64,000 nucleotides of DNA from Prevotella vespertina. GTDB lineage: Bacteria; Bacteroidota; Bacteroidia; Bacteroidales; Bacteroidaceae. Positions 34,894 to 43,115 of this stretch are shown here, one piece after another. The DNA is taken from positions 1-64,000 of the forward strand of contig NZ_VVIQ01000015.1 in NCBI RefSeq assembly GCF_009728485.1, given 5' to 3'. Position 1 is the first letter of the stretch. Every line of letters begins with the position of its first letter. The position numbers were made by a program, and so were the translations under genes. The notes under the pieces were generated by a model. That model did no database searches, had not been told where the DNA came from, and saw only the letters and a program-made list of their open reading frames with translations.

Positions 34894-35433
34894 ATGAATT
34901 TATATTTACGGTATTTCGATAGTGAAGTATTAGTACATAATGTTGAAGAGGCGTTAGATTTTTTGAGTTCTATTCCTGATATTCAACTCACTCCAGAATT
35001 GGAAGATGATATTAGGAATTATGCAGCGAGTGATGTATTCTATCCTAAACGTTATAAGGTTCGTCCTCGTGTTTATTTTATCGTCATAAAGACAGAGGCT
35101 CCTAGTATGATGGATTTTAAACAGAAGAAAGCATTGCGTCCTAGCGTTGATAGCATACAGCGTAAGGAGAATCCTGCAATTATGCATCTTAATGAAGAAC
35201 GTGAGGGCTGGTATGAAGGTGAACTTGATTTCAAGCGTGTTGTTTTAATACCATCTACAGGTAAGCACGAATACAGGGATACGCATTTTGTTGTACAATG
35301 CAAGGCTGTTTCAGGCTGGGATTGTTATACACGTATGGTTGAATACTTGAAGGAGAGAGTTGACAATAGAAGTCAGTTCCCTTCAGCTAAAGGTAAGAAC
35401 TTTAGATTTAAGTATTTGGGAATGTGGAAGTAA
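34894..35433 (+). CDS. conserved hypothetical protein upstream of ssb
   Basis: A soluble protein of about 179 residues, MNLYLRYFDSEVLVHNVEEALDFL at the N-terminus and a basic C-terminus ending FRFKYLGMWK. I do not recognise a named domain. It is probably a conserved Bacteroidales family, judging by the ordered, charge-balanced sequence without low complexity. I use the ATG at 34894, since the frame upstream would run into tRNA-Gly. It begins 40 nt after tRNA-Gly with no -7 box in between, so it is probably transcribed from the tRNA promoter. It is followed by ssb after 31 nt. The function is unknown; a DNA-related role would be guessed only from ssb. Confidence 0.7.
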   Translation: MNLYLRYFDSEVLVHNVEEALDFLSSIPDIQLTPELEDDIRNYAASDVFYPKRYKVRPRVYFIVIKTEAPSMMDFKQKKALRPSVDSIQRKENPAIMHLNEEREGWYEGELDFKRVVLIPSTGKHEYRDTHFVVQCKAVSGWDCYTRMVEYLKERVDNRSQFPSAKGKNFRFKYLGMWK

Positions 35434-35464
35434 AGAATTTCTCTTTCTTTTAGATTTGTGCTAT

Positions 35465-35872
35465 ATGAACAAAGTGATGTTAATTGGTAATGTTGGTCGT
35501 GAACCAGAAGTGCGCTATTATGATGCGGATCAATGTGTTGCTACCTTTACGTTAGCTACAACAGAACGAGGATATGAGCTTCCTGGTGGAACTAAAGTCC
35601 CCAATCGTACCGATTGGCATAATATAGTACTATTTAAGAGTTTGGCAAAGTATGCCGAACAATACATTCATAAGGGCGACAAACTATATGTTGAGGGACG
35701 TATAAGGAATCGTTCTTATGATGATAAAAAAGGGGTGCGCCGACAGGTTACAGAAATCTATGTGGATAATCTTGAATGGTTAAGTGCATCTCGAAAGATG
35801 GAAAATGCGTCAGAAGAGAAGAATAAAGATGCTGATAACTCCATCTCTGATAATAACAAATTACCTTTTTAA
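35465..35872 (+). CDS. ssb: single-stranded DNA-binding protein
   Basis: A 135-residue OB-fold protein that coats single-stranded DNA in replication and repair. The N-terminus MNKVMLIGNVGREPEVRYY, TDWHNIVLFKSLAKYAEQYIHKGDKLYVEGRIR at about 51-83 and the acidic C-terminal tip ending in LPF (partner-binding, SDNNKLPF) are all present. The ATG at 35465 fits the family start; the frame is open further upstream but that part is inside the previous gene. Its stop codon overlaps the gldE start by one base (TAATG). Confidence 0.93.
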   Translation: MNKVMLIGNVGREPEVRYYDADQCVATFTLATTERGYELPGGTKVPNRTDWHNIVLFKSLAKYAEQYIHKGDKLYVEGRIRNRSYDDKKGVRRQVTEIYVDNLEWLSASRKMENASEEKNKDADNSISDNNKLPF

Positions 35873-37191
35873 TGGATAGTTTTCTATTAGATATATCTTC
35901 TTATATCACCGTTAATCCAATAAGTCCAAGTATACTTATTTCTATCCTCTTGGCATTCTTTCTTATCCTTTTATCTGGCTTTGCTAGTGCGTCAGAGATA
36001 GCCTTTTTTAGTTTGTCTCCAGCAGATTTAGAGGCTATGGACCCAGATAAAAGCCCATTGGATATGTTGGTTCAGAAACTTCGTGATGATAGTGAGCGCA
36101 CACTGGCAACTATTCTTATAACGAATAACCTTGTTAACGTGACCATCATCATGTTGTGTAATTATATCCTCATCAATTTACTAACATTTAGTGCAGAATG
36201 GTTACAATTTCTGTGTGTTACGATTCTATTAACCTTCTTGTTGTTACTTTTTGGTGAGATTATTCCTAAAGTATATGGTAATACGAATCCACTTGCCTTC
36301 TGTCGTAAGGCAGTGAAAGGGGTTATGTTCTTTCGTAAGTTATTTTGGCCGATAGAGACAATTCTTTTAAAGAGTGGTGCTTTCGCAGAGAAAGTCTTAC
36401 AGAAAGAGAATAGGCAATTATCAATCGATGATTTGGAACAAGCACTGGAGCTTACTGATAAGAGCGACATCAAAGATGAGCAAAGTATGTTGCAGGGCAT
36501 TATACGTTTTGGTGATGAGACCGCAAAGGAGGTGATGACTTCTCGCCAAGACATAATAGACCTTGATATACGCTGTTCTTATGAGGATGTGTTGAAGTGT
36601 ATTGTTGATAACAACTACTCTCGTATCCCTGTTTATCAAGATAATAAAGACAATATCCGAGGTGTTCTTTACATCAAAGACTTGCTCCCTCATCTATCAA
36701 AGCCAGCTAACTTTAGATGGCAAAGCTTGATACGTCCACCTTACTTTGTTCCTGAAACGAAGAAGATTGACGACCTTCTACGTGAGTTCCAAGAGAACAA
36801 AGTTCATATTGCAATCGTTGTGGATGAGTTTGGTGGAACCAGTGGTATAGTTACGCTCGAAGACATCTTAGAAGAGATAGTCGGGGAGATTAATGATGAA
36901 TACGATGAGGAAGAGCATAACTACACCAAATTAGACGCTAATAGTTATATCTTTGAAGGTAAAACCTTATTGAATGACTTTACCAAAATACTCAATCTTC
37001 CAGATGATGAGTTTGATGACGTAGAAGGTGATGCTGATTCACTTGCTGGTTTATTGTTGGAAATCAAAGGCGATTTCCCTGCAGTGCATGAGATTTTGAA
37101 GTATAAGCGATATACCTTTGAAGTGTTAGAGATAGATGAACGTCGTATTAGTAAAGTCAAGGTGATCATAGGTTGTGAGGATAACGCGTGA
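35872..37191 (+). CDS. gldE: GldE-like CNNM/CBS-domain membrane protein
   Basis: A 439-residue protein with an N-terminal CNNM (DUF21) membrane domain at about 15-190 with four helices, including ILISILLAFFLILLSGFASASEIAFFSLSP. Then a CBS pair, about 210-335, with VMTSRQDIIDLDI and VDEFGGTSGIVTLEDILEEIVGEI, then a CorC_HlyC domain, about 345-437. In Flavobacteria GldE belongs to the gliding/secretion gene set; in non-gliding Prevotella it is kept next to ssb and a phosphopantetheinyl transferase gene and may act in ion transport or with the type IX system. Its end overlaps the next gene by 17 nt. Confidence 0.88.
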   Translation: MDSFLLDISSYITVNPISPSILISILLAFFLILLSGFASASEIAFFSLSPADLEAMDPDKSPLDMLVQKLRDDSERTLATILITNNLVNVTIIMLCNYILINLLTFSAEWLQFLCVTILLTFLLLLFGEIIPKVYGNTNPLAFCRKAVKGVMFFRKLFWPIETILLKSGAFAEKVLQKENRQLSIDDLEQALELTDKSDIKDEQSMLQGIIRFGDETAKEVMTSRQDIIDLDIRCSYEDVLKCIVDNNYSRIPVYQDNKDNIRGVLYIKDLLPHLSKPANFRWQSLIRPPYFVPETKKIDDLLREFQENKVHIAIVVDEFGGTSGIVTLEDILEEIVGEINDEYDEEEHNYTKLDANSYIFEGKTLLNDFTKILNLPDDEFDDVEGDADSLAGLLLEIKGDFPAVHEILKYKRYTFEVLEIDERRISKVKVIIGCEDNA

Positions 37192-37678
37192 CGTTTTTGA
37201 TAAAATCACTATCGGTCTTTTGCCGATAGACAAAGGGCGAAAGGCAGAGAAAGAAGGCGAGCAACGTCTTCTTTTTGCTATGTTGGGTTATGTTCCTGTT
37301 ATCAATCATAATGAGGATGGTAAACCAACTATCGAGGGCTATCACATTAGTATATCTCACACCATTGGTTATGTTGCTATTATCTTTTCCACGGACTTTG
37401 AAGTAGGGATTGACATTGAGTATGTGTCCAATCGTGTGAGTCGTATCACCTCTCGTTACCTTCGCTCTGACGAGCCCTTCACCGATTTACGTTCCCAGCT
37501 TATAGCTTGGTGTGCAAAGGAAACCACCTATAAACTGTTTTCAGAAGAGCACTTAGCCCTTCAAGAGATGAAGGTAAACGTTGCCTTAGACCATGTTACC
37601 AACCTTAGAAGTAATATCGACATAAAGTTTGTAAGCGAAGTTACACATGATTATGTGTTAACTTATGCGTGGAAATAA
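37175..37678 (+). CDS. 4'-phosphopantetheinyl transferase (Sfp family)
   Basis: A 167-residue enzyme that transfers phosphopantetheine from CoA to an acyl- or peptidyl-carrier protein. Motifs: HISISHTIGYVAII at about 57-70, VGIDIEYVSNRVSRI at about 76-90 (Mg2+-binding D-x-E) and WCAKETTYKL at about 112-121 (W-x-x-KE). Compared with full-length Sfp (about 225 residues), the N-terminal half is shortened. It starts with GTG at 37175 inside gldE, so it is translationally coupled. The carrier protein is not in the window. Confidence 0.85.
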   Translation: MRITRDVFDKITIGLLPIDKGRKAEKEGEQRLLFAMLGYVPVINHNEDGKPTIEGYHISISHTIGYVAIIFSTDFEVGIDIEYVSNRVSRITSRYLRSDEPFTDLRSQLIAWCAKETTYKLFSEEHLALQEMKVNVALDHVTNLRSNIDIKFVSEVTHDYVLTYAWK

Positions 37679-37712
37679 GTAGCATCGAAGCAATCGTTTA
37701 ACCTTTAAAGCT

Positions 37713-37840
37713 ATTTGCCTTTAGCCTTAATCAATCGACTAATGATAAGTTATCATTTTCGGTGTTATTAGTTGATTGTTCAAAAAAAAACAGTATCTTT
37801 GTAACTTCAAGTCAATAAAAGATATAGAGCTAAGGCAAAT
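37713..37840. promoter_or_regulatory. nested inverted repeats upstream of the Rep_3-type initiator gene
   Basis: Three nested dyads share roughly one centre. Outer: ATTTGCCTTTAGC (37713-37725) against GCTAAGGCAAAT (37829-37840). Middle: CAATCGACTA (37732-37741) against TAGTTGATTG (37769-37778). Inner: a 17-nt palindrome AATGATAA-g-TTATCATT (37741-37757). The middle right arm covers the promoter -33 region (TTG at 37772-37774), so binding there would block transcription. Confidence 0.65.
37772..37801 (+). promoter_or_regulatory. promoter of the Rep_3-type initiator gene
   Basis: TTG at 37772-37774, a 19-nt spacer, TATCTTTG at 37794-37801; leader about 40 nt. Confidence 0.65.
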
Positions 37841-37849
37841 TAAACAGAT

Positions 37850-38995
37850 ATGACTGATAAGATATCCAGCAAGAAGATAACTCGTAAGCGTGGAGCAAAA
37901 GCCCAAAAGGCACCACTAAAGAGTCGTACCATATCGAACGACCTCATCCCTATTGAAGAAGAGACATGGTTATTGCAGCCAATTGCTGTGACAATGATGC
38001 GTCATGACTACTCGCTAATTCAAGTCCGCATCCTCGTTTCTATTGTTGAGAGTTTACAAGATATTTTGCATGGAATCTTAAAGAGCAAACGAGGCTTTCA
38101 GTTAGATTTGTTTCAGACAGATGAGCTTGATGAAGATGGAAGAATGCCGATTAAGTTGCCTTTCAAAGAATTAGGTGTTGACCCTAACCATTATCCTCAA
38201 CTTCGCAATTCATTGAAGATGTTAGCTTCCATCCCTGTTGAGATACCTTATAAGACGACTGAAGGGCGTAAGTACACGAAGGCAACTAACCTTTGTGATG
38301 TATATATTCCCGAAGACCGTTCCTATAATAAGTATGCTATTTTAAAGTTGGATCATACAGTAGCTGAACGTCTGGTTTCTTTAGATTTAGGTTATCATAA
38401 GTTTGGTAAGCAGATTGTCTTTGCTTGTAAGAATAGATACACACAGCGCATCTATATGTTTATCGAGTCATGGGCAGATAAGGGGCGTGCCGTCATTGCA
38501 ACATTAGATTTCCGCAAGATGTTACGTCTTGAGAATAATTATAAAAAGTTCTCTGACTTCTGCCGTCGAGTACTCGATCCTGCCATGCAAGAGTTAAAGG
38601 AATTATCCGAGAAAGGTTCTTGTGATTGCTTCTTTGAGTATGACAAGAAGTATGATCATGGGCAACGTGGTGGCGAACCAGACCGTTTAATCTTTATCAT
38701 CCATCGTACTAAGGACAAGATGAATGCGCAGTTAGAGAACATGATACAAGCACAACGTCGTCAGTTCCAGCAGTACCTTGTGCAGTATTTTAATTTTACT
38801 CCAGCGAACGCCCAACAGATGGCTGATCGTATAACTGCCGATAACTATCAAGAGGCTGTTCAGAAACTAATGAGCTTGCGTGACCGCTTCTCTAAGACTG
38901 TCGTTCAAGATAAGGCTGCCTACACCTTTAAGAGTTTAGATGAATTATTAAGATCTAAAGAAATTCCTAATACAATCGTTGAGGAAGTAGAGTAA
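37850..38995 (+). CDS. Rep_3 (RepB) family replication initiator-like protein
   Basis: A 381-residue protein of the plasmid replication-initiator family Rep_3. After a basic, disordered N-terminus of about 30 residues come two winged-helix domains: the first about 45-190 with VTMMRHDYSLIQVRILVSIVESLQ and ASIPVEIPYKT, the second about 195-290 with YTQRIYMFIESWAD and FSDFCRRVLDPAMQELKEL. A C-terminal Gln-rich helix region follows. There are no partition, mobilisation or other plasmid genes around it; it sits between a phosphopantetheinyl transferase gene and a lipoprotein gene. Chromosomal copies in Bacteroidales are known from annotation but have no established role. The nested dyads upstream suggest autoregulation. 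Confidence 0.8.
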   Translation: MTDKISSKKITRKRGAKAQKAPLKSRTISNDLIPIEEETWLLQPIAVTMMRHDYSLIQVRILVSIVESLQDILHGILKSKRGFQLDLFQTDELDEDGRMPIKLPFKELGVDPNHYPQLRNSLKMLASIPVEIPYKTTEGRKYTKATNLCDVYIPEDRSYNKYAILKLDHTVAERLVSLDLGYHKFGKQIVFACKNRYTQRIYMFIESWADKGRAVIATLDFRKMLRLENNYKKFSDFCRRVLDPAMQELKELSEKGSCDCFFEYDKKYDHGQRGGEPDRLIFIIHRTKDKMNAQLENMIQAQRRQFQQYLVQYFNFTPANAQQMADRITADNYQEAVQKLMSLRDRFSKTVVQDKAAYTFKSLDELLRSKEIPNTIVEEVE

Positions 38996-39043
38996 TGCGA
39001 CTATAGTATAGGAACATTCCCTTCGTAATTAGGAATTTACCTA

Positions 39044-39074
39044 TTGCGTATTTAAACGTTATCAGCTATCTTTG
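39044..39074 (+). promoter_or_regulatory. promoter of the repeat lipoprotein gene
   Basis: TTG at 39044-39046, a 20-nt spacer, TATCTTTG at 39067-39074. Confidence 0.65.
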
Positions 39075-39106
39075 TCATTGTAAATAAAGGTAGTTATTAA
39101 CTTAAT

Positions 39107-40354
39107 ATGATAGCAATGGATAGAAGATTTTTATATACAATAGCATTGGCGTTTACAAGTTTAAGTCTAACTTCTTGTGGCTCTCTATTCTCAGTAGGAA
39201 TGGGTGTAGGTGGTCCTGTGGGAGCAGTTGGAAGTGTATATGATGACTCTTATGGTCGTTATGATGATTACGGCGATAGTTATTATCGTCTCGGCTATGA
39301 AGAAGCTCGTCGACAAGCTTTATTCTTATCTGATAAGATGGCTTATGAGTTACGTTTGAACGATGCTCAATATGCAGCTGTCTATGAGATTAACTTAGAC
39401 TATTTACTGAACTTACAGGGAGGCAACTCTTTATATGGTAGTTACTGGGATCAACGAAACAGAGATTTATACTTTGTGTTGAATACTAACCAGTATAATT
39501 ACTTTACAAGGGAAGACTACTTCTATCGTCCAGTTTATTGGAGTAACGACAATTACTATTACCGCGTTTATTCGCGTTATGGTGATCGCAATTACTTCTA
39601 CCGTACATGTCCTTCGGAGTATTATTCTTACAGGGGTGGGCGTCCAAGTAGCTATTATCAAAGCCAGTTCGGTTCCCGTAGGGATCAAGCTCCAATGCCA
39701 AGCAGTACAAGGGTTTATCAAAATCCTTATCCAAATGGTGGTTCCTGGAATGCGCCCAACTCACCTAGAACTGACAGCCAGCAAGGGAATCGTAGTTTTG
39801 GTAATGCTACTCGAGAGAACATGGATATGAACAATACAACGAGAAGTACGCAAAATAACACTTACTCACGTCCTAACAATCAGTCGTTTGGAAACGCTCG
39901 ACCTGAAGCGCCATCTCCTTCATATTCTCCTTCACAGAGCACACCTGTTTTCCCTCAACAGCCAAGCAATGAGAATAGAGCTTCATTTGGTAACGCACGT
40001 AGGATGGACTCACCGAGTCAACCTTCATTTGGAAGCCAATCATCTTCGAACACTGGTGCTACTCGAGAGAACATGGATATGAACAATACGAGGAGAAGTA
40101 CGCCAAATAACACTTACTCACGCCCTAACAATCAGTCGTTTGGAAACGCTAGACGTGAAGTGCCATCTCCTTCTTATTCTCCTTCGCAGAGTACACCTGT
40201 TTTCCCTCAACAGCCAAGCAATGAGAATAGAGCTTCATTTGGTAACGCACGTAGGATGGACTCACCGAGTCAACCTTCATTTGGAAGCCAATCACCTTCA
40301 AGCACAGGTGCTTCTAGTTCGTCAACTGGGAGTGTATTTGGAGGTCATAGATAA
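39107..40354 (+). CDS. Tyr/Ser/Asn-rich lipoprotein with duplicated C-terminal segment
   Basis: A 415-residue exported protein with a lipobox: FLYTIALAFTSLSLTSCG puts the lipidated Cys at about residue 24 (MIAMDRR start; an ATG three codons later is equally possible). Residues about 45-175 are rich in Tyr, Asp and Arg (YDDSYGRYDDYGDSYYRLGYEEARRQA), and contain a helix LSDKMAYELRLNDAQYAAVYEINLDYLL seen in other Bacteroidota secreted proteins. From about 234, a segment of 84 residues (RENMDMNN, YSRPNNQSFGNAR, PVFPQQPSNENRASFGNARRMDSPSQPSFGS) is repeated twice. The gene ends 12 nt before the next gene. Its function is unknown; a surface or periplasmic low-complexity protein. Confidence 0.75.
   Translation: MIAMDRRFLYTIALAFTSLSLTSCGSLFSVGMGVGGPVGAVGSVYDDSYGRYDDYGDSYYRLGYEEARRQALFLSDKMAYELRLNDAQYAAVYEINLDYLLNLQGGNSLYGSYWDQRNRDLYFVLNTNQYNYFTREDYFYRPVYWSNDNYYYRVYSRYGDRNYFYRTCPSEYYSYRGGRPSSYYQSQFGSRRDQAPMPSSTRVYQNPYPNGGSWNAPNSPRTDSQQGNRSFGNATRENMDMNNTTRSTQNNTYSRPNNQSFGNARPEAPSPSYSPSQSTPVFPQQPSNENRASFGNARRMDSPSQPSFGSQSSSNTGATRENMDMNNTRRSTPNNTYSRPNNQSFGNARREVPSPSYSPSQSTPVFPQQPSNENRASFGNARRMDSPSQPSFGSQSPSSTGASSSSTGSVFGGHR
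39806..40309 (+). repeat. two 252-bp in-frame tandem repeats inside the lipoprotein gene
   Basis: The copy at 39806-40057 is followed directly by 40058-40309. Both begin GCTACTCGAGAGAACATGG and are nearly identical. 252 is divisible by 3, so copy-number change would keep the frame. Confidence 0.9.
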
Positions 40355-40366
40355 ATTAAAGAATAT

Positions 40367-41068
40367 ATGAGAATAACGGACATTAACCGATCGAGAGTAG
40401 CCACTGCAATGGTCAGGGGCTACTTTCATTCTTTCTTCTCTGGACAGATAGATGCTTTATCATCCGACAAGAAGAAATTAGAACCACGAGAGTATAAGCA
40501 GTTGTTAGTTAATAACTTCGATAACCTGTCTTCACAATTTGTATCGGTACTATTCCCCGTTCTCATTCGTTTGAATTATGATGACTTTGATAAGGTGACT
40601 ACTGATATGAAACGTAGACATTTCTCCTCTTCTACTTCTTCAAAGTTGCTCTTGCGCTATGCTTGTGGATCAAAGGAATTATACGACTTGGTTACTGCGG
40701 AATATCAGAAAAACGTCTTTGCTTTAATGGAAGGGCATTTGTTGACAAAGGAGGAGTTCTTTGCTTCTTGCCCTAGCTTGCAGGCAGACGATACAGTTCC
40801 TGTTTCTTTAGCCATTCGCTCTGTGGTGCGTGTACAGATGCAAGCGTATGTAACTGGCGTTACAAGTGCACAAGCATCTACGAACGACTTGCGACAGGCT
40901 ACTATCTATCGTTTAATGCTCTCGGGTATGGAATCTTTGTTACATGACTCACCTATTCTTCTCGAGGAGGAGAATTTAGAAATGATGTTCCGCAAGGTTT
41001 CATTAAACTCTGAAAACTTCGAAAGATTAATGGATGAAATGACTATGGCTTACACGGAATTAGTGTAG
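40367..41068 (+). CDS. hypothetical protein
   Basis: A 233-residue soluble protein with no signal peptide and no family I recognise. It is mostly helical by composition (VATAMVRGYFHSFFSGQIDAL, SLAIRSVVRVQMQAYVTGV, LEMMFRKVSLNSENFERLMDEMTMAYTEL). It starts 12 nt after the lipoprotein stop, so it is the second gene of that operon, and ends just before a bidirectional terminator. A role connected to the lipoprotein is guessed only from the operon. Confidence 0.65.
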   Translation: MRITDINRSRVATAMVRGYFHSFFSGQIDALSSDKKKLEPREYKQLLVNNFDNLSSQFVSVLFPVLIRLNYDDFDKVTTDMKRRHFSSSTSSKLLLRYACGSKELYDLVTAEYQKNVFALMEGHLLTKEEFFASCPSLQADDTVPVSLAIRSVVRVQMQAYVTGVTSAQASTNDLRQATIYRLMLSGMESLLHDSPILLEEENLEMMFRKVSLNSENFERLMDEMTMAYTELV

Positions 41069-41141
41069 ACACCTGGCTATTTATGTACGCATAAGTAGTC
41101 TGACTTCTGTAATCTTACTATAAGTTTACTCCTATATATTG

Positions 41142-41192
41142 ACATCCTCGTTTGCCCACTCAATTTAAAGAGCTTTGGACAAACGAGGATGT
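41142..41192. terminator. bidirectional terminator between the hypothetical gene and serB
   Basis: A 13-bp stem ACATCCTCGTTTG (41142-41154) / CAAACGAGGATGT (41180-41192), followed by TTGTTTCTGTTGGTTT on the + strand. It sits between two convergent stop codons. Confidence 0.8.
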
Positions 41193-41251
41193 TTGTTTCT
41201 GTTGGTTTAACAAAAGAAAGAGAGTCCTTCACTCAGAAGAAACTTCTTTAC

Positions 41252-42499
41252 TTAAAGCTTCCCTGCGTCTCCCAAGTAACTATCCTTGAATCCAAGAAAA
41301 TACAACACACCATCAAGCCCGATAGTTGTTATATTTTGTTCGGCAGTAGCTTGCACACGTGGCTTTGCATGGTAAGCAATGCCCAATCCCGCTTCTGAAA
41401 TCATGGGTAAGTCATTAGCTCCGTCGCCTACAGCAATCGTTTGTGCAAGATTGACTTTCTCAACTTGAGCCAGTAGCTTCAATAGTTCTGCCTTGCGTTT
41501 TCCGTCAACTATATCGCCGAGGTAACGCCCAGTTAACTTATTATGCTCATCTATTTCTAGTTCGTTTGCATAGACATAATCAATACCATATTTGCGTTGT
41601 AAGAACTCACCAAAATAAGTAAATCCACCGCTGAGAATCGCTATTTTATAACCACATTGTTTCAGCACATTCATCAATCTGTCTACGCCTTCCGTAATTG
41701 GCATTGACTCTGCAATATCTTTCATTACGCCAGCATCTAATCCCTTCAATAGTGCTACACGTTCAGCGAAACTCTCTTTGAAATCAATCTCACCACGCAT
41801 CGCACGTTCTGTGATCTCTGCCACTTGTTCGCCAACACCAGCTCGCTTTGCAAGTTCGTCAATACACTCGGTCTGAATAAGTGTCGAATCCATATCAAAG
41901 CAGATGAGTCTGCGCATACGACGATACATATCATCCTTCTGTAGGGAGCAGTCAATACCTTGTTCATGGCTCATTTGCATCAACTCCGCTTGTAAGCGTT
42001 GATAATCGGTAGGGGTTCCTCTAAGTGAAAACTCAATGCAGGCTCTGACGTGCAAGTAATGTTTCTTAATACTTTGCCGTCCAGTAAGGCGTCGTACAGC
42101 ATCAATGTTAAAGCCATGCGCCGAGATGATTTGTGCCGTTGCTTGTATGTTCCTTGCCGACAATGATCGCCCAATAATAGTAAGGATGTATCTGTTCTTA
42201 CCTTGTTGATTCACCCATTCCTCATACTCATCGTCACTGATTGGTGCAAAACCAATGTTTACACCAATTTCTGTAGCTTTGAAGAGCAAGTCTTTCATCA
42301 CCTGCCCTGAGCTTTGTTTGTCAATTCTGATGAGAATACCGAGTGATAGGGTGGAATGAATATCCGCCTGACCAATGTCTAAGATATGTGCGTCATATTG
42401 TGCAAGTATTTCCATGATAGACGCTGTTAGTCCCGGTCGGTCTTGCCCTGTTACCCTGATTAATATTTGTTCTTCTTGTGTGTTTGTCTTTTCTTCCAT
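41252..42499 (-). CDS. serB: phosphoserine phosphatase with two ACT domains
   Basis: A HAD phosphatase of about 415 residues that makes L-serine from phosphoserine. N-terminal ACT domains: ILIRVTGQDRPGLTASIMEILAQY at about 13-36 and NRYILTIIGRSLSARNIQATAQII at about 104-127, the usual serine-sensing regulatory region. The catalytic domain has the nucleophile motif CFDMDSTLIQTE at about 207-218 (DxDST), SGGFTYFGEF and VGDGANDLPM at about 360-369. I place the start at ATG 42499 rather than the in-frame TTG at 42520, because a -7 box covers 42518-42525. Confidence 0.92.
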   Translation of the reverse strand: MEEKTNTQEEQILIRVTGQDRPGLTASIMEILAQYDAHILDIGQADIHSTLSLGILIRIDKQSSGQVMKDLLFKATEIGVNIGFAPISDDEYEEWVNQQGKNRYILTIIGRSLSARNIQATAQIISAHGFNIDAVRRLTGRQSIKKHYLHVRACIEFSLRGTPTDYQRLQAELMQMSHEQGIDCSLQKDDMYRRMRRLICFDMDSTLIQTECIDELAKRAGVGEQVAEITERAMRGEIDFKESFAERVALLKGLDAGVMKDIAESMPITEGVDRLMNVLKQCGYKIAILSGGFTYFGEFLQRKYGIDYVYANELEIDEHNKLTGRYLGDIVDGKRKAELLKLLAQVEKVNLAQTIAVGDGANDLPMISEAGLGIAYHAKPRVQATAEQNITTIGLDGVLYFLGFKDSYLGDAGKL

Positions 42500-42517
42500 A
42501 TCAAATCTTTGTTCATG

Positions 42518-42525
42518 CAAAAGTA
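42518..42525 (-). promoter_or_regulatory. -7 box of serB; decides its start
   Basis: The complement reads TACTTTTG, 18 nt before ATG 42499. A start at 42520 would lie inside the promoter. Confidence 0.55.
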
Positions 42526-42632
42526 CTGATTAATTATGACGTGAGCAAATGTTCTAGCAAACTACATTAGGATTATCTTCGGTTTACTCCCGTGTGTAGG
42601 ATGATAGTCTAATTTTAAGTACTATCCACTTC

Positions 42633-42724
42633 TAAGTTTAAGTACATTTGATGTATAAGTTAAAGTACGCTTGACGTTTAACTTAAAGTATAAACCGACT
42701 TTAAGTTAACGTGAAAATTAACTC
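42633..42724. repeat. tandem array, 23-bp period, four or more units (TAACTTAAAGT family)
   Basis: Units start at 42633, 42656, 42679 and 42702, each exactly 23 nt and beginning TAAGTTTAAGT, TAAGTTAAAGT, TAACTTAAAGT and TAAGTTAACGT. The same core and period occur at 23387-23494. More diverged copies may flank it. Confidence 0.82.
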
Positions 42725-43091
42725 TAAATTGGAGGCTGTTTTATTCTATATTAAAAGTTTAATATTAACTACTATGTAATTGATTATCAAATTATAATAG
42801 ATAGCTTGTAAGTGACAAACTATAAGCTTTATTTAAGTTAAGATTAAGGCTTTGTTGAGAAGAAATTTATCCCTATGAAGTCCTACGACTTTTCTATAAA
42901 AGCAAGTATTGATTGGTATTTAATGTTTATGAAACTAATGAGCAAATAAAGGTTGTGTCTTCATGTAGATCTTGTCTAGAGTATTTCGATGACAGACTAA
43001 AAGTAAAGACAGACCCCCTCGTCTATTTATTAAAGCAAATGTGCTTCAGTTAGGCGAAAGCGTCTGTCCCTACTTATTGTATAAACGATTT

Positions 43092-43106
43092 ATCTCTTTG
43101 TGAGAT
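43092..43106 (-). terminator. small hairpin after sucD
   Basis: ATCTC-TTTGT-GAGAT, 10 nt beyond the sucD stop. The stem is only five bp, so termination is uncertain. Confidence 0.35.
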
Positions 43107-43115
43107 ACCTCATCT

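Larger units (their letters stand above)
42500..43115. other. 616-nt intergenic region between sucD and serB
   Basis: It holds the serB -7 box, a 23-bp periodic array (42633-42724), a GACAGAC (43008-43014) / GTCTGTC (43062-43068) inverted repeat, and a small hairpin near sucD. I see no coding frame. Confidence 0.65.

Noticed and set aside
37850..38995. integrated plasmid
   Set aside because: No mobilisation, partition or other plasmid genes, and no flanking repeats; neighbours are housekeeping genes.
43008..43068. terminator from GACAGAC/GTCTGTC arms
   Set aside because: The loop is 47 nt and there is no U-run; the small hairpin nearer the sucD stop is a better though weak candidate.
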